From NCBI GenBank assembly GCA_964291505.2, contig OZ220216.1:2728001-2792000 (forward strand): a DNA stretch of 64,000 nt. Direction: 5' to 3'. The position numbers and the translations under genes are program-made. Every line of letters begins with the position of its first letter. Position 1 is the stretch's first letter. This DNA comes from Kistimonas sp964291505 (lineage in GTDB: Bacteria > Pseudomonadota > Gammaproteobacteria > Pseudomonadales > Endozoicomonadaceae). This document shows positions 25,895-35,457 of this stretch, one piece after another. Below the pieces are notes generated by a model. The model was given only the letters and a program-made list of their open reading frames with translations, had not been told where the DNA came from and ran no database searches.

Positions 25895-27415
25895 TTAACT
25901 AATCTTCACTGGTTCAAACTGTGCAATTTTGGTACGCCACTCTTCTGGCCCCGTCTGGTGCACAGACGTTCCGTTGCTATCAACAGCCACTGTTACGGGC
26001 ATATCTTCTATATCAAATTCATAAATCGCTTCCATGCCAAGATCATCAAATGCTACGACCTTTGCCTGCTTAACAGCCTGAGCAACCAGGTAGGCCGCAC
26101 CTCCGACCGCCATCAGATACACCGCCTGATTATCACGAATGGCTTCAATGGCAGCCGGACCACGCTCCGCCTTACCAATCATGCCGATCAATCCCGTTTG
26201 CTCAAGCATGGTACGGGTAAACTTATCCATTCGGGTTGACGTTGTTGGGCCGGCTGGGCCGACCACTTCATCACGCACAGGGTCAACAGGCCCAACGTAA
26301 TAGATAAAGCGGTTTTTCAGATCAACAGGTAGTGTCTCGCCTTTCGCCAGCATATCCACCATACGCTTGTGTGCAGCATCACGGCCAGTGAGCATTTTGC
26401 CAGAAAGCAGCACCGTTTCACCCGGCTGCCAATCGCGGATATCTTCTGCGGTGACAGTATCCAGATTGACTCGACGAACACTATCGCCAACTTCCCAGGT
26501 GATATCCGGATAATCATCCATGGAGGGAGGCGTTAAGACAGCAGGGCCAGAACCATCCAGAGTGAAATGTGCATGCCGGGTAGCCGCACAATTTGGAATC
26601 ATGGCCACTGGCTTGGATGCTGCATGGGTTGGGTAATCCATAATCTTGATATCAAGCACAGTAGTTAGCCCCCCTAACCCCTGCGCTCCAATACCCAGTT
26701 TGTTGACTGCCTCGAAGATTTCCAGACGAAGCTCCTCAACTTTGCTTTGCGGACCGCGGTCACGGAGTTCATGGATATCAATAGGATCCATCAGGGACTG
26801 CTTCGCCAATACCGCAGCCTTTTCCGCAGTCCCTCCTATGCCGATGCCTAACATACCCGGAGGACACCAGCCTGCGCCCATAGTAGGTACAGTCTTGACG
26901 ACCCATTCCACAATATCATCCGATGGATTCAACATAGCCAACTTAGACTTGTTCTCTGATCCACCACCCTTGGCCGCCACCTGGACATCCACCTTGTCAC
27001 CAGGTACCAGGCTGGTGTGAATAACAGCTGGCGTATTATCTTTGGTGTTTTGTCTTTTGCCCGCAGGATCCGCAAGAATTGAAGCACGAAGAACATTATC
27101 CGGATGCGTATAAGCACGACGAACGCCTTCATTGACCAGGTCTTCTACCCCCAGCTTGGTATCAAATCGCACATCCATGCCTATTTTGAGGAAAACCGTC
27201 ACAATCCCGGTATCCTGACAAATAGGACGGCGGCCTGTTGCACACATACGGGAATTAATCAGAATTTGAGCCATGGCATCCTTGGCGGCCTGAGATTGCT
27301 CTTTCTCATAGGCTTCATGGACAGCCTTAATAAAATCAACCGGATGGTAATAGGAAATGAACTGCAAAGCGTCGGCAATGCTCTGTATAAAATCTTCTTC
27401 TCGTATAACAGTCAT
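25895..27415 (-). CDS. Fumarate hydratase class I (Fe-S)
   Basis: This is the oxygen-sensitive [4Fe-4S] fumarase of the TCA cycle, interconverting fumarate and malate. The protein (506 aa from ATG 27415, MTVIREEDFIQSIADALQ) has the class I N-terminal part with RMCATGRRPICQDTG (cluster cysteine and substrate region), GSENKSKLAML, and the C-terminal beta domain (GRDAAHKRM, GPTTSTRMDKFT). ATG 27415 follows AGGAG; a longer in-frame start at 27535 adds 40 unrelated residues. It is a single-polypeptide fumarase of the FumA/B type. Confidence 0.95.
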   Translation of the reverse strand: MTVIREEDFIQSIADALQFISYYHPVDFIKAVHEAYEKEQSQAAKDAMAQILINSRMCATGRRPICQDTGIVTVFLKIGMDVRFDTKLGVEDLVNEGVRRAYTHPDNVLRASILADPAGKRQNTKDNTPAVIHTSLVPGDKVDVQVAAKGGGSENKSKLAMLNPSDDIVEWVVKTVPTMGAGWCPPGMLGIGIGGTAEKAAVLAKQSLMDPIDIHELRDRGPQSKVEELRLEIFEAVNKLGIGAQGLGGLTTVLDIKIMDYPTHAASKPVAMIPNCAATRHAHFTLDGSGPAVLTPPSMDDYPDITWEVGDSVRRVNLDTVTAEDIRDWQPGETVLLSGKMLTGRDAAHKRMVDMLAKGETLPVDLKNRFIYYVGPVDPVRDEVVGPAGPTTSTRMDKFTRTMLEQTGLIGMIGKAERGPAAIEAIRDNQAVYLMAVGGAAYLVAQAVKQAKVVAFDDLGMEAIYEFDIEDMPVTVAVDSNGTSVHQTGPEEWRTKIAQFEPVKIS

Positions 27416-27603
27416 CGATTTCCGGACTCCTTTGACTGGCGTATCCGCTCGCCTTTCGACGAACAAACCCTTCGCCACGGCTGAACACGGTAATGCATTA
27501 TTGTGAAGGTGTGATCGGAGTATACCACCATCCATAAGAAGAGGGATTCTTTGCCCGGGGCAACTCGGTTACACTCGGAAAAGTTCTAAACAGATGGTTT
27601 CCA

Positions 27604-28554
27604 ATGAGAAAGGCAATGGTACAAATCCATTTTAATGATAAAGCCTACTGTGCAGACTCTGGAAAATCACTCCTTGAGACATTACTGGAACAGCATTGCC
27701 GCATCCCGTGGTCCTGTAGAGCCGGGCTATGCCATTCCTGCCTGATGCAGACCACACAGGGCACTGTACCTAAAGAGGCCAGCGCGAATCTTTCGCCAGA
27801 TCAGGTAGAAAACGGTTATTTCCTGGCCTGCCAATGTTATCCCACCAACGACATCATGGTGCGACTACCTGAACGCCACCTTCAGCCACAGCCCGCCGTG
27901 ATCACTGAAAAGAGCCTGCACTCTCCTACATTACTCGCAATAAGACTTGCTCCTCGCCTCCCGCTTCAATATCGGCCCGGACAACACATTCTTCTATGGC
28001 GTAATACCACAGACAGCAGTCGTTATTGCCTTCTGTCACAACCTGAACAGGACAGCGAGTTACTGATTCATGTAGAGCGGCGAGCCGGCGGGCATTTCAG
28101 TGGCTGGCTGTTTGATGAAGCCACTTGCGGCACCCAGGTAACCCTCAGTGAACTGGCCGGCCAGTGCCATTACCAGCCAGACCGGGATAACATACCCACC
28201 ATCATCTTTGGTAGTGGCGTTGGTATTGGTACTGCCATGGCGATCACCCGTGACACCCTCCTACATAACCCCTCATCGGTCCTTGCAACACTTTTGCATG
28301 CAGATAACGCATCACCCGAAACATTTTACCTTCAGCATCATGACCTTCCTTCACCGCTTCTCCAGCCTATCACGTTGCAATCTCCGATAGAGAGAATCGA
28401 TGAACTGCTGGCAGAGCGCCGCTTCCAAAACGCACAGATCAAATTGATGGGTCAGAGTGACTGTGTACTCAACTTAGAGCACATGCTGAAAAAAAGAAGG
28501 TACCCTGACACACACCTGGTTACTCAGCCCTTTTCCCCCAGAGCAGCCGACTGA
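27604..28554 (+). CDS. 2Fe-2S ferredoxin/FAD-NAD oxidoreductase
   Basis: The protein (316 aa) joins an N-terminal plant-type [2Fe-2S] ferredoxin domain, with cysteines at 38, 43, 46 and 76 (CRAGLCHSC...C), to a ferredoxin-NADP-reductase-like FAD domain (RPGQHILLW, RYCLLSQ) and an NAD-binding domain (IIFGSGVGIGTAMA). This is the layout of oxygenase reductases and of CDP-6-deoxyglucoseen reductase-like proteins. No partner oxygenase is adjacent, so the electron acceptor is unknown. ATG 27604 is used; ATG 27616 is an alternative that loses nothing. The 3' end overlaps the convergent PqaA-like gene by 31 bases. Confidence 0.9.
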   Translation: MRKAMVQIHFNDKAYCADSGKSLLETLLEQHCRIPWSCRAGLCHSCLMQTTQGTVPKEASANLSPDQVENGYFLACQCYPTNDIMVRLPERHLQPQPAVITEKSLHSPTLLAIRLAPRLPLQYRPGQHILLWRNTTDSSRYCLLSQPEQDSELLIHVERRAGGHFSGWLFDEATCGTQVTLSELAGQCHYQPDRDNIPTIIFGSGVGIGTAMAITRDTLLHNPSSVLATLLHADNASPETFYLQHHDLPSPLLQPITLQSPIERIDELLAERRFQNAQIKLMGQSDCVLNLEHMLKKRRYPDTHLVTQPFSPRAAD

Positions 28555-30062
28555 TTGGCACGAGTATAGGAAGACTCAGGGTATAAATCAGGTATAACTG
28601 AAACACTGGATGTCACAACCATGTCTGGATAAGGTGCATTGTCAAAAGCCAGCTCAACAAACCACGCCTTCCAACCAGATTCGGGCGATTCAACGTCAAG
28701 ACTGAACTGACAAGGTTCTTCTCTGTGAATTGCTACATTTTCGGGTTTATATTGCAACCCGTTCTGGGAAAGTGCTGTCATTCGAAAATCGCGAGCCTCT
28801 GGATTGGTCACCTGCCACAAAACAGCACGCTTTGGGCAAACCGGCATACTCGCAATCAACCGCCCTGCTCCCGGACGACTCCAGCTCACATCAGGTAGTG
28901 TGCGGTTTTCAACCCTTGCACCAAGAAAGGCTTCAAACATATCTGTAGCACGTGCCAGTCCGCCGGGATCCCTGAAGACATAATGCCGACTATTGGGAAA
29001 CGTACGCATCCATGTCGGCCCCAGGAGTTCATGCAGATAGAGTTTTGCAGAATCAGGTGGGAAAAAATCATCACCTGACGCAGTCACAATATATTTAGGC
29101 ATGTTCAGACGAGCACGGTAGCGATAGGGGTCCACCAACATCAACAAACGATACATTTCAGGGGTGTGGACATAGGAAAAGACATCATGCTCGGGCGCAT
29201 AATAATCACTGAGCGCTGGAATGGAGCCTTGATGAGCCTTATAAACATGATCGATAAACGCCTCACTTTTGAGAATATCAATCACAACGGGAATGAGTGA
29301 ATCGGTTCGTTTATCAACGGCGGCAGTTAGCCATGCGGTCCACCCCCGCTTGGATGCACCTGCAAGGACAAATTGCTCCACCTCAATACCTTTATACGAT
29401 AACACCGCCTGAACGGTATCCATCGCCCGTACCGCAGACTTAACCATGGGAAACTGTAACAGCAGTGACTCACTTTCCTCAGGGTCCTTTAGGTAGTGGT
29501 ACCAAGTCCAGGCAATAAGGTCATCTTCCTTACGCGGCTTACCATCAGAAAAGCGCAGATATTGATTGGGCACGTCCTTCAAATCAACGACTACAGCACC
29601 AGTACTGGCAGCAATTTTTGCAAAATCCACCTGATTGAACACATCGTATATCACGTCTCCATATTCAGGATCACGTGGGTATCGAGTCCCCCCATCAATA
29701 AACAAAAACGCTTTTTCTGAACGAACAACCTCCGGTCGGTAAATCATCAACCGATGACGCCAAACCGGTTCTGAAACACCATATTTAATCGCCGCAGACC
29801 AAGTCTGCGAGATCATGCTGACCTGATACAACTTTACTTTAGCGTTGACTTCAGCAACTGTTTGCCACGTCTCACCTTCCAATGTCCATTCCCAGCTACT
29901 ATCAGGACGCTGAATATAGTCATCCAACGCAGTCCTTTGCACAGGTCGTTCCTCCTTTGCTCTCATGCCACAGGCAGACAGCACAGGCATTACTGACAGC
30001 ACGCCAGCAAGAACAAGCACCACCAATCTACCACCATTAAACATGAAACTTGTGCAAGCCAT
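28524..30062 (-). CDS. PqaA-like PhoPQ-activated pathogenicity-related lipoprotein
   Basis: The 512-residue protein belongs to the PhoPQ-activated pathogenicity-related family (Salmonella PqaA). It shows the family features WEWTLEGETW near the N-terminus, AFLFIDGGTRYP, the nucleophile-like GASKRGWTAWL, and a large alpha/beta-hydrolase-fold body with TASGDDFFPPDSAKLYL. The N-terminus ends in VLSACGM, a lipoprotein box, so the mature protein is probably lipid-anchored. The enzymatic activity of the family is not established to my knowledge. It is a single gene, convergent with and overlapping the reductase gene by 31 bases. Confidence 0.92.
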   Translation of the reverse strand: MACTSFMFNGGRLVVLVLAGVLSVMPVLSACGMRAKEERPVQRTALDDYIQRPDSSWEWTLEGETWQTVAEVNAKVKLYQVSMISQTWSAAIKYGVSEPVWRHRLMIYRPEVVRSEKAFLFIDGGTRYPRDPEYGDVIYDVFNQVDFAKIAASTGAVVVDLKDVPNQYLRFSDGKPRKEDDLIAWTWYHYLKDPEESESLLLQFPMVKSAVRAMDTVQAVLSYKGIEVEQFVLAGASKRGWTAWLTAAVDKRTDSLIPVVIDILKSEAFIDHVYKAHQGSIPALSDYYAPEHDVFSYVHTPEMYRLLMLVDPYRYRARLNMPKYIVTASGDDFFPPDSAKLYLHELLGPTWMRTFPNSRHYVFRDPGGLARATDMFEAFLGARVENRTLPDVSWSRPGAGRLIASMPVCPKRAVLWQVTNPEARDFRMTALSQNGLQYKPENVAIHREEPCQFSLDVESPESGWKAWFVELAFDNAPYPDMVVTSSVSVIPDLYPESSYTRANQSAALGEKG

Positions 30063-30175
30063 GCCATTCTTCCCAATTAATACTTAAGCAGAGTAGTCAT
30101 ATCGTGCCCCTACAGGGTATGACATAATGCCCGGGCCCACTGACAAAATGACGATAACAGGGCTGGTGCCTGAAC

Positions 30176-30943
30176 ATGACCGATTCCATACAGACAGACG
30201 TCGTCGAACGGATCCTGAAAATTCGGATCGTTCGTCCCGAAAGAAAGAACGCCTTGACGCACACCATGTATGACGCATTGACAGCTGCACTGCAGCAGGC
30301 GGATGACAAGAGCGACATACGAGCCATCTTCATCACCGGTACCGAAGACTGTTTTACCAGTGGGAACGATGTGCAGGATTTCCTGTCCCACCCTCCCTCA
30401 GGTCCGGACAGCCCGGTATTTCGTTTCATGCGCACGCTGCAACAAAGCCGGAAGCCAGTCATTGCTGCCGTGAACGGTGCAGCTGTCGGCATCGGCGCGA
30501 CGCTTCTACTGCATTGCGACCTCGTTTACCTGGGACCGGATGCCAAGCTCCAGATGCCCTTTGTCAAACTGGGGCTCTGCCCGGAATACGCGTCCAGCCT
30601 TTTATTACCCGCATTGGTCGGTCACCGTCGGGCGACAGAACTGCTGTTACTGGGTAAAACCATGCGTGCTGAGGAAGCCGTCAGCGCAGGCATTGCAAAT
30701 GCTGTTTTTAATCAGGATTACCAGGAAAAAGCGCTGGATAAGGCCCAGGAAATTGCCGCTTTACCACCGGCAGCCATCCGCACGGCCAAACAGCTCATGA
30801 AAGAGACGCTGGAAGAACAGGTCTCACGGCAAATAGCCCGGGAAGGCGCCGCCTTTGTGGAACGCCTTTCGTCACCGGAGGCCCGGGAGGCGATGATGGC
30901 ATTTATGCAGAAACGTCCGGCCGATTTCAGTCCATTTGAGTAA
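30176..30943 (+). CDS. Enoyl-CoA hydratase/isomerase family protein
   Basis: This 255-residue crotonase-family enzyme shows RPERKNALTHTMYDAL, the oxyanion-hole region FTSGNDVQDF, and AAVNGAAVGIGATLLLHCDLVY. The catalytic-region segment is LGLCPEYASSLLLP, with one acidic residue, more like PaaG or the 2,3-dehydroadipyl-CoA hydratase type than a canonical hydratase with two catalytic Glu. The substrate is therefore uncertain. It stands alone, divergent from the PqaA-like gene and convergent with the lipoprotein gene. Confidence 0.9.
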   Translation: MTDSIQTDVVERILKIRIVRPERKNALTHTMYDALTAALQQADDKSDIRAIFITGTEDCFTSGNDVQDFLSHPPSGPDSPVFRFMRTLQQSRKPVIAAVNGAAVGIGATLLLHCDLVYLGPDAKLQMPFVKLGLCPEYASSLLLPALVGHRRATELLLLGKTMRAEEAVSAGIANAVFNQDYQEKALDKAQEIAALPPAAIRTAKQLMKETLEEQVSRQIAREGAAFVERLSSPEAREAMMAFMQKRPADFSPFE

Positions 30944-30960
30944 ACGTTTATCAACAATGT

Positions 30961-30984
30961 GTCAGGCAGCATTCGCTGCCTGAC
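30961..30984. terminator. Hairpin between convergent genes
   Basis: GTCAGGCAGC at 30961-30970 pairs with GCTGCCTGAC at 30975-30984 around a four-base loop, just after the enoyl-CoA hydratase stop and before the convergent lipoprotein stop. There is no long T tract. Confidence 0.6.
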
Positions 30985-30994
30985 CATTCAATCA

Positions 30995-31627
30995 CTAGAA
31001 CCACCACCAGGACTTATTCCCCACCGTCGGAGGCGTTGTCTCCTGAACCGGTGCCGACAACATAACAACAGGATTCAGTTGCCGGGTCTGTTCCAGTTCT
31101 GCTTTGGCCGATGAGTGTGAAACAAACTGCATGGGGCCATCACCCAATGGCATATCATCTGCCGTCAGATCCAGTCTGGGCGACGTTAGCTCGGCATAAC
31201 GCAGGAAGTAAGTTGCCCCACCAGCTACATCGAGAGAGAAACTGGCAATCCGATTGAAGTTGATAGGCTGCTCAGCCAAAAAGGAATCTTCCAGAAAAAA
31301 CAGGTCCAACCCAAAGAACGGGCGCTTGAGCATGAACTGATATTGACCCGGAGTCAGCGCCAGCATTTGATAGCCATTGCTACTGATATTCACGACAGGT
31401 TCGCCGTTTATGTAAACCGTTGGCGCTTCCAGTTCCTGCTCGGCCCATTCACTGTAGGGGCGATAGATAATGACATGGGCGTTATCGAGTTCAGGTGTAG
31501 CCTGCGCCGCATACAGCGGGCCTTCAACAGGTTTCAGGTAAGCACCGAACGTTCTGTCCCAGGAGCTGCAGGCAGTCATCAAATAAAGGACGCAAAGCAC
31601 AGCGCTGATTCGGCTGAGTAATTTCAT
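30995..31627 (-). CDS. DUF2846-like lipoprotein
   Basis: The protein (210 aa from ATG 31627) has a lipoprotein signal (MKLLSRISAVLCVLYLMTAC) with the box LMTAC. The body contains a DUF2846-type beta domain: VIIYRPYSEW, PTVYINGEPV, YQMLALTPGQYQF and ATYFLRYAEL. These proteins are periplasmic or outer-membrane-anchored and of unknown role. The C-terminus ends in an aromatic KSWWWF. A longer start at 31645 is possible but adds only a few residues before the signal. Confidence 0.85.
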   Translation of the reverse strand: MKLLSRISAVLCVLYLMTACSSWDRTFGAYLKPVEGPLYAAQATPELDNAHVIIYRPYSEWAEQELEAPTVYINGEPVVNISSNGYQMLALTPGQYQFMLKRPFFGLDLFFLEDSFLAEQPINFNRIASFSLDVAGGATYFLRYAELTSPRLDLTADDMPLGDGPMQFVSHSSAKAELEQTRQLNPVVMLSAPVQETTPPTVGNKSWWWF

Positions 31628-31689
31628 TATTGTTATTCTCCACACAGTGCGCGCCCATTCTGCCTGTTTTTTTCAGACTGCGCCATCCA

Positions 31690-32298
31690 TCACGCAGCCA
31701 TCCAGGGCGCAACCCCAATGGCAGTCATAATCAGCTCAACCGACAGTGCCGCCAGTATCATGCCCATAATACGGACAATGATTGCTGAACCGTTATGCCC
31801 AATCACCTTGAATATACGGTCAGCCATGAGCATCAGGCCACAGGTCACCAACAAGACCAGTAACAGCACCGCGGCCGTCGCCATCTGCTGATAGAGCGTT
31901 TTGACGTGGTTATCCGTCAGTGTTATCACGGCCATGATCGCCCCGGGGCTCGCAATGGACGGAACTGCCAGCGGGAAAACAGCCAGATCATGCCCCGGTT
32001 CGGTTTCTCCCGGCTCTTGAATATGTGTCGAAAAGATCATCTGCAAACCAAACAGAAACAGAATGACACCACCGGCTAACTGCAGCGAGATCAGTTTGAT
32101 ATCCATCGCCGTCAATATCAGCTGCCCAAGAATCAGTGCAGCAATCAGCACCATACTCGCATACAGCGTCGCCTTGATCGCGGTTTTTCGTCGTTGCTGG
32201 GCAGACAATCGTGCCGTGAGTCCGGTGAACAATGCCAGCGTTCCTACCGGGTCAATTGTCGACCACAACATCATGAAATCTTTCACTAAAAATTCCAT
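31690..32298 (-). CDS. MarC family (UPF0056) membrane protein
   Basis: The 202-residue protein has the MarC layout: an N-terminal helix with WSTIDPVGTLALFTGLT, five further membrane helices, and the conserved FPLAVPSIASPGAIMAVI loop between helices 3 and 4. MarC proteins are inner-membrane proteins of unresolved transport role, and the old antibiotic-resistance link is not supported. It lies upstream of the lipoprotein gene in the same direction with a 62-base gap. Confidence 0.93.
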   Translation of the reverse strand: MEFLVKDFMMLWSTIDPVGTLALFTGLTARLSAQQRRKTAIKATLYASMVLIAALILGQLILTAMDIKLISLQLAGGVILFLFGLQMIFSTHIQEPGETEPGHDLAVFPLAVPSIASPGAIMAVITLTDNHVKTLYQQMATAAVLLLVLLVTCGLMLMADRIFKVIGHNGSAIIVRIMGMILAALSVELIMTAIGVAPWMAA

Positions 32299-32528
32299 TG
32301 AGTACCACCTGAGGTTATTCCGTTACTGTCGGCGCGTTATTTATCAGAAATCACTGATTACCACCAACCCCTTTATGTAGCGTATTGTTGGCAGTACGAA
32401 AATCTGACAATTACCATCTGACGGAAGACCACTGTCAGCCGATACAGATCAATAATCGCTGCCGGTAAGCGGCATACCATAACGAAGCAGAAGACCCTGA
32501 TCGGTTCTAAACGGGGGAAGTAACAAGC

Positions 32529-33899
32529 ATGCAACTGTCATTCCTGGGCGCTGCCGGTACCGTTACCGGCTCCAAGTATCTCGTGACATTCCACGGTTTT
32601 CGGCTATTGGTCGACTGTGGTCTTTACCAGGGACTCAAAGACTACCGTCGTCGAAACTGGCAACCTTTGCCAATACCAGCGGAAGATATCGACGCTATCG
32701 TCCTGACCCATGCGCATATTGACCACAGCGGTTATCTGCCGGCACTGGTCAGACAAGGTTATGACGGCCCCGTCTACTGCAGTCAGGGCACCAGAGACTT
32801 ATGCCGGGTACTCCTCCCAGACGCTGGGTACCTTCAGGAAGAAGACGCCCGCTTTGCGAACAAGCATGGTTTTTCGAAACACCAACCCGCCCTGCCACTC
32901 TACACAGAAGAAGACGCCCGCCGTTCGTTAAAACTGTTTCGGCCTCTCCCTAGCGATACTATTAACGACATTGGTAATGGTTTAACCCTGCGACTCAGGC
33001 CTGCGGGTCATATTCTCGGTGCCTGCACACTGGAGGTGTTCAATGGTCGACACCTCCTCTGCTTCAGCGGCGATCTTGGCCGTGCTGACGACCCCATTAT
33101 GTACCCACCCGATCCAATGCCACGGGCCGATTACCTGGTACTGGAATCCACCTACGGTGATCGCCTGCATGCAGAAACGGATTCGTTAGCGACACTGGAA
33201 CAGATAATCAACAAAACCGCTAAACGGGGTGGCATTGTACTGATGCCCGCATTCGCGGTTGGCAGGGCACAACTGGCCTTGCATATGATCAGCCAGCTCA
33301 AGCTTCAGAACCGTATTCCCCGCGAATTGCCGGTCTATCTCAACAGTCCCATGGCGATCAAGGCTACCGAGCTGTTTTACCAGCACCCGGAGAAACACCG
33401 GTTGACGCGTGAAGACTGTGAACGCATTGATGCCGGTACCCTGTATGTGCGCACCATGGAAGAGTCCATGGCGCTGAACCGGCGCACCTTCCCTGCCATC
33501 ATCATCTCGGCCAGTGGTATGGCCAGCGGAGGACGCGTCCTGCACCACCTGACCACATTGGCCCCCAATCATCGTAACAGCATCGTGTTCATGGGATTTC
33601 AGGCACCGGGCACTCGTGGTGAAAAAATGGTGAATGGCGCGAGAGAAGTGAAAATCCACGGCCGGCAGGTGGCAATCAATGCGGATGTTCATAATCTGGA
33701 GGGCTTATCGGCCCATGCCGATTACCAGGGGATTCTCGACTGGCTCACAGCTGTGCATCAGCCTCCCAAGAAAGTCTTCATCACCCACGGTGAACCCAGG
33801 GCATCGGATGCATTAGCGGACCATATTCAGACACGTTTTGGCTGGTCGGCCGACGTACCGGAACTGGGTACAACGATTGAGATTCCGGATCCCGACTGA
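32529..33899 (+). CDS. MBL-fold/beta-CASP RNase (CPSF-like)
   Basis: This 456-residue protein combines a metallo-beta-lactamase domain with a beta-CASP domain and an RNA-specificity C-terminus. Visible motifs are LTHAHIDHSGYLP (motif 2), the GHILGACTLEV and FSGDLGR motifs, STYGDR, and SASGMASGGRVLHHL, followed by SAHADYQGILDW and FITHGEP. Such proteins act as exo- or endoribonucleases like Ysh1/CPSF73 and TTHA0252. A ribosome binding site GGGGGAAG precedes the ATG. It converges with the superoxide-reductase-like gene, whose stop is the very next codon. Confidence 0.93.
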   Translation: MQLSFLGAAGTVTGSKYLVTFHGFRLLVDCGLYQGLKDYRRRNWQPLPIPAEDIDAIVLTHAHIDHSGYLPALVRQGYDGPVYCSQGTRDLCRVLLPDAGYLQEEDARFANKHGFSKHQPALPLYTEEDARRSLKLFRPLPSDTINDIGNGLTLRLRPAGHILGACTLEVFNGRHLLCFSGDLGRADDPIMYPPDPMPRADYLVLESTYGDRLHAETDSLATLEQIINKTAKRGGIVLMPAFAVGRAQLALHMISQLKLQNRIPRELPVYLNSPMAIKATELFYQHPEKHRLTREDCERIDAGTLYVRTMEESMALNRRTFPAIIISASGMASGGRVLHHLTTLAPNHRNSIVFMGFQAPGTRGEKMVNGAREVKIHGRQVAINADVHNLEGLSAHADYQGILDWLTAVHQPPKKVFITHGEPRASDALADHIQTRFGWSADVPELGTTIEIPDPD

Positions 33900-34319
33900 T
33901 CAGACACTGAAACGCTTCATCCAGAGCCCATGGAGATTACAGTCACTCACGGCGAACAGTACGCTTCCCGGCGGCAGGCGCAGCACAAACAGCCCTTCCG
34001 CCACAGACAGCGTTTCGTGAAATGACATACCACACAGCTCCTGACGCTGATGATCATACAGGCGAATAGCGGAAATATGGTGCGCAACGGTCTGGACATG
34101 CCGGACCACAATGCCAATGCGCACCAGCTCCCCTTCCCGGCAGATTGTTACATCCGGAATGTGGGCGTCACCACCCGCCCGACTCTGCCAACCACCCGTT
34201 AGCGTAACCGGCTGTACAGCGCCTGCCACAGTATTTCGCCCTATACCCAGCGCCATTGATGCAGAGCCAACCACCAGTCCGTAATGAAGGAAGGTTCTTC
34301 TCATCATGCCATCACTCAT
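33900..34319 (-). CDS. Tat-signal superoxide reductase-like (desulfoferrodoxin family) protein
   Basis: The 139-residue protein begins with a twin-arginine-type signal (MMRRTFLHYG...VGSASMALGI). The mature part shows the five ligands of the superoxide reductase iron centre in the right order: His53 (DAHIP), His74 and His80 or 81 (RHVQTVAHHI), Cys127 and His130 (CNLHGLW). The usual Lys in the loop before the first His is not evident (Gly-Asp-Ala there). It should act in the periplasm, reducing superoxide, if active. ATG 34319 follows GAGGTG by seven bases; ATG 34343 is an alternative. It is convergent with, and abuts, the beta-CASP nuclease gene. Confidence 0.8.
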   Translation of the reverse strand: MSDGMMRRTFLHYGLVVGSASMALGIGRNTVAGAVQPVTLTGGWQSRAGGDAHIPDVTICREGELVRIGIVVRHVQTVAHHISAIRLYDHQRQELCGMSFHETLSVAEGLFVLRLPPGSVLFAVSDCNLHGLWMKRFSV

Positions 34320-34449
34320 TGCACTGCACCTCGACCACCCCATACTGCAGCAAGCCTAGCAATGAAAGCACCTGAGAGAGTGGTCACGCCCCCATAGAGA
34401 TGGCAGAATACTCCGAGAATCAATAACAACAATAAAGACAAGAACAGCC

Positions 34450-34938
34450 ATGAAGTTGACCAGACAACTTTATTCCTTACTGCTTCTGCTGAGTTCAATC
34501 TCGCTTGCTCAAGCCGCAGAAAAGGATACTCCCGAACAAGCCGGTAAGATTTACGATATGGGCGATGGCTACCATAATTATCCGCCTGATCACACCGAAC
34601 CCCCAGCAGATGCCCCTCTGCGCTATGGCCGCACCACGTCTCTGACCTTCCCTCTGCCCAGTATGGCCAGTGAAGACATGGCTGATGCATCAGTCCCTGG
34701 CGCCCTTCAGGCAACGGCTGCGGGTCAATCAAACGATGATGAACGGGAAAAGCATAACGTCAATGTAGGGATCACGATCGAAGAACTGGAAGATACCATT
34801 GATTTAGCACTGCCGGATGACAATCTGGCCAACCAGGGGCAACAACGGCCAACCACCATCAGCATTGACGTGACCTACAGTAATGACAGTTCAACGGATG
34901 TGCATGTTACGGCAACGACCACGTCGTACAATGAATAG
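34450..34938 (+). CDS. Exported hypothetical protein
   Basis: The protein (162 aa) has a clear signal peptide (MKLTRQLYSLLLLLSSISLAQAA/EKD) and a polar mature part rich in Asp, Thr and Ser with two His-Asn-Tyr-Pro-type motifs near residue 40 (DGYHNYPPDH). The last 40 residues (ISIDVTYSNDSSTDVHVTATTT) look beta-stranded. I do not recognise the family. It is a stand-alone gene between the superoxide-reductase-like gene (divergent) and a small unknown gene (convergent). Confidence 0.75.
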   Translation: MKLTRQLYSLLLLLSSISLAQAAEKDTPEQAGKIYDMGDGYHNYPPDHTEPPADAPLRYGRTTSLTFPLPSMASEDMADASVPGALQATAAGQSNDDEREKHNVNVGITIEELEDTIDLALPDDNLANQGQQRPTTISIDVTYSNDSSTDVHVTATTTSYNE

Positions 34939-35041
34939 CCTTAAATCAAACAGTGATATTAATTAGAGCAAAGGTTAAATATAAAAGGAAAAATTAAAAG
35001 TATTTAAATAGCCTTATTAAGAATGACGTTAATAAGGCTAT

Positions 35042-35275
35042 TTAATGAAGCACCTTTTTGCCGGGCTCATCCCTTTCACGAAACCAGGCTTTTAATTGTT
35101 CCCTGACCGTTTTTGATTCCACCAGGAACTCAGGGTGTAGCGAGTGCCTGACTGATTTCACCTTACCATCCAGCTCTTCAAGGCGTTCTATGGCAATATC
35201 GATATTATTCTCTTTAATAAAACGAACCATTTCCGAGGTTGGCCCACAAATCGCCTGCCGGTATTCCTCGTCCAT
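35042..35275 (-). CDS. Small hypothetical protein, 77 aa
   Basis: ATG 35275 lies behind a GGGGG run and gives MDEEYRQAICGPTSEM. An in-frame TTG at 35293 would add six residues. The protein is charged and helical (FIKENNIDIAIERLEELDG), with no signal or motif that I recognise. The coding appearance is reasonable, but the gene is short, so it is a modest call. Confidence 0.5.
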   Translation of the reverse strand: MDEEYRQAICGPTSEMVRFIKENNIDIAIERLEELDGKVKSVRHSLHPEFLVESKTVREQLKAWFRERDEPGKKVLH

Positions 35276-35392
35276 AACAACCCCCAATTTCAACGGAACA
35301 ATAACTACGAGCAGCTCTAATTCGCCTTATTTGTGAATTTTTTTATATGAATTAAGCATTTTTACCAACTGTGTATATACTGGAAGCCTCAC

Positions 35393-35457
35393 AGTCAGGT
35401 AGAGGACGTTCCCTGACTATATCGCCTACGGGCGAAAAAGGTTTAACCGCCAGGGTT
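35393..35457 (+). promoter_or_regulatory. Structured leader before the TetR gene
   Basis: Three hairpins can be drawn in the 93 bases before the TetR start: AGTCAGG (35393-35399) with CCTGACT (35412-35418), TCGCC (35422-35426) with GGCGA (35431-35435) around a UACG tetraloop, and AACC with GGTT at 35445-35457. The first could equally be a palindromic operator. I cannot match it to a known riboswitch. Confidence 0.3.
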
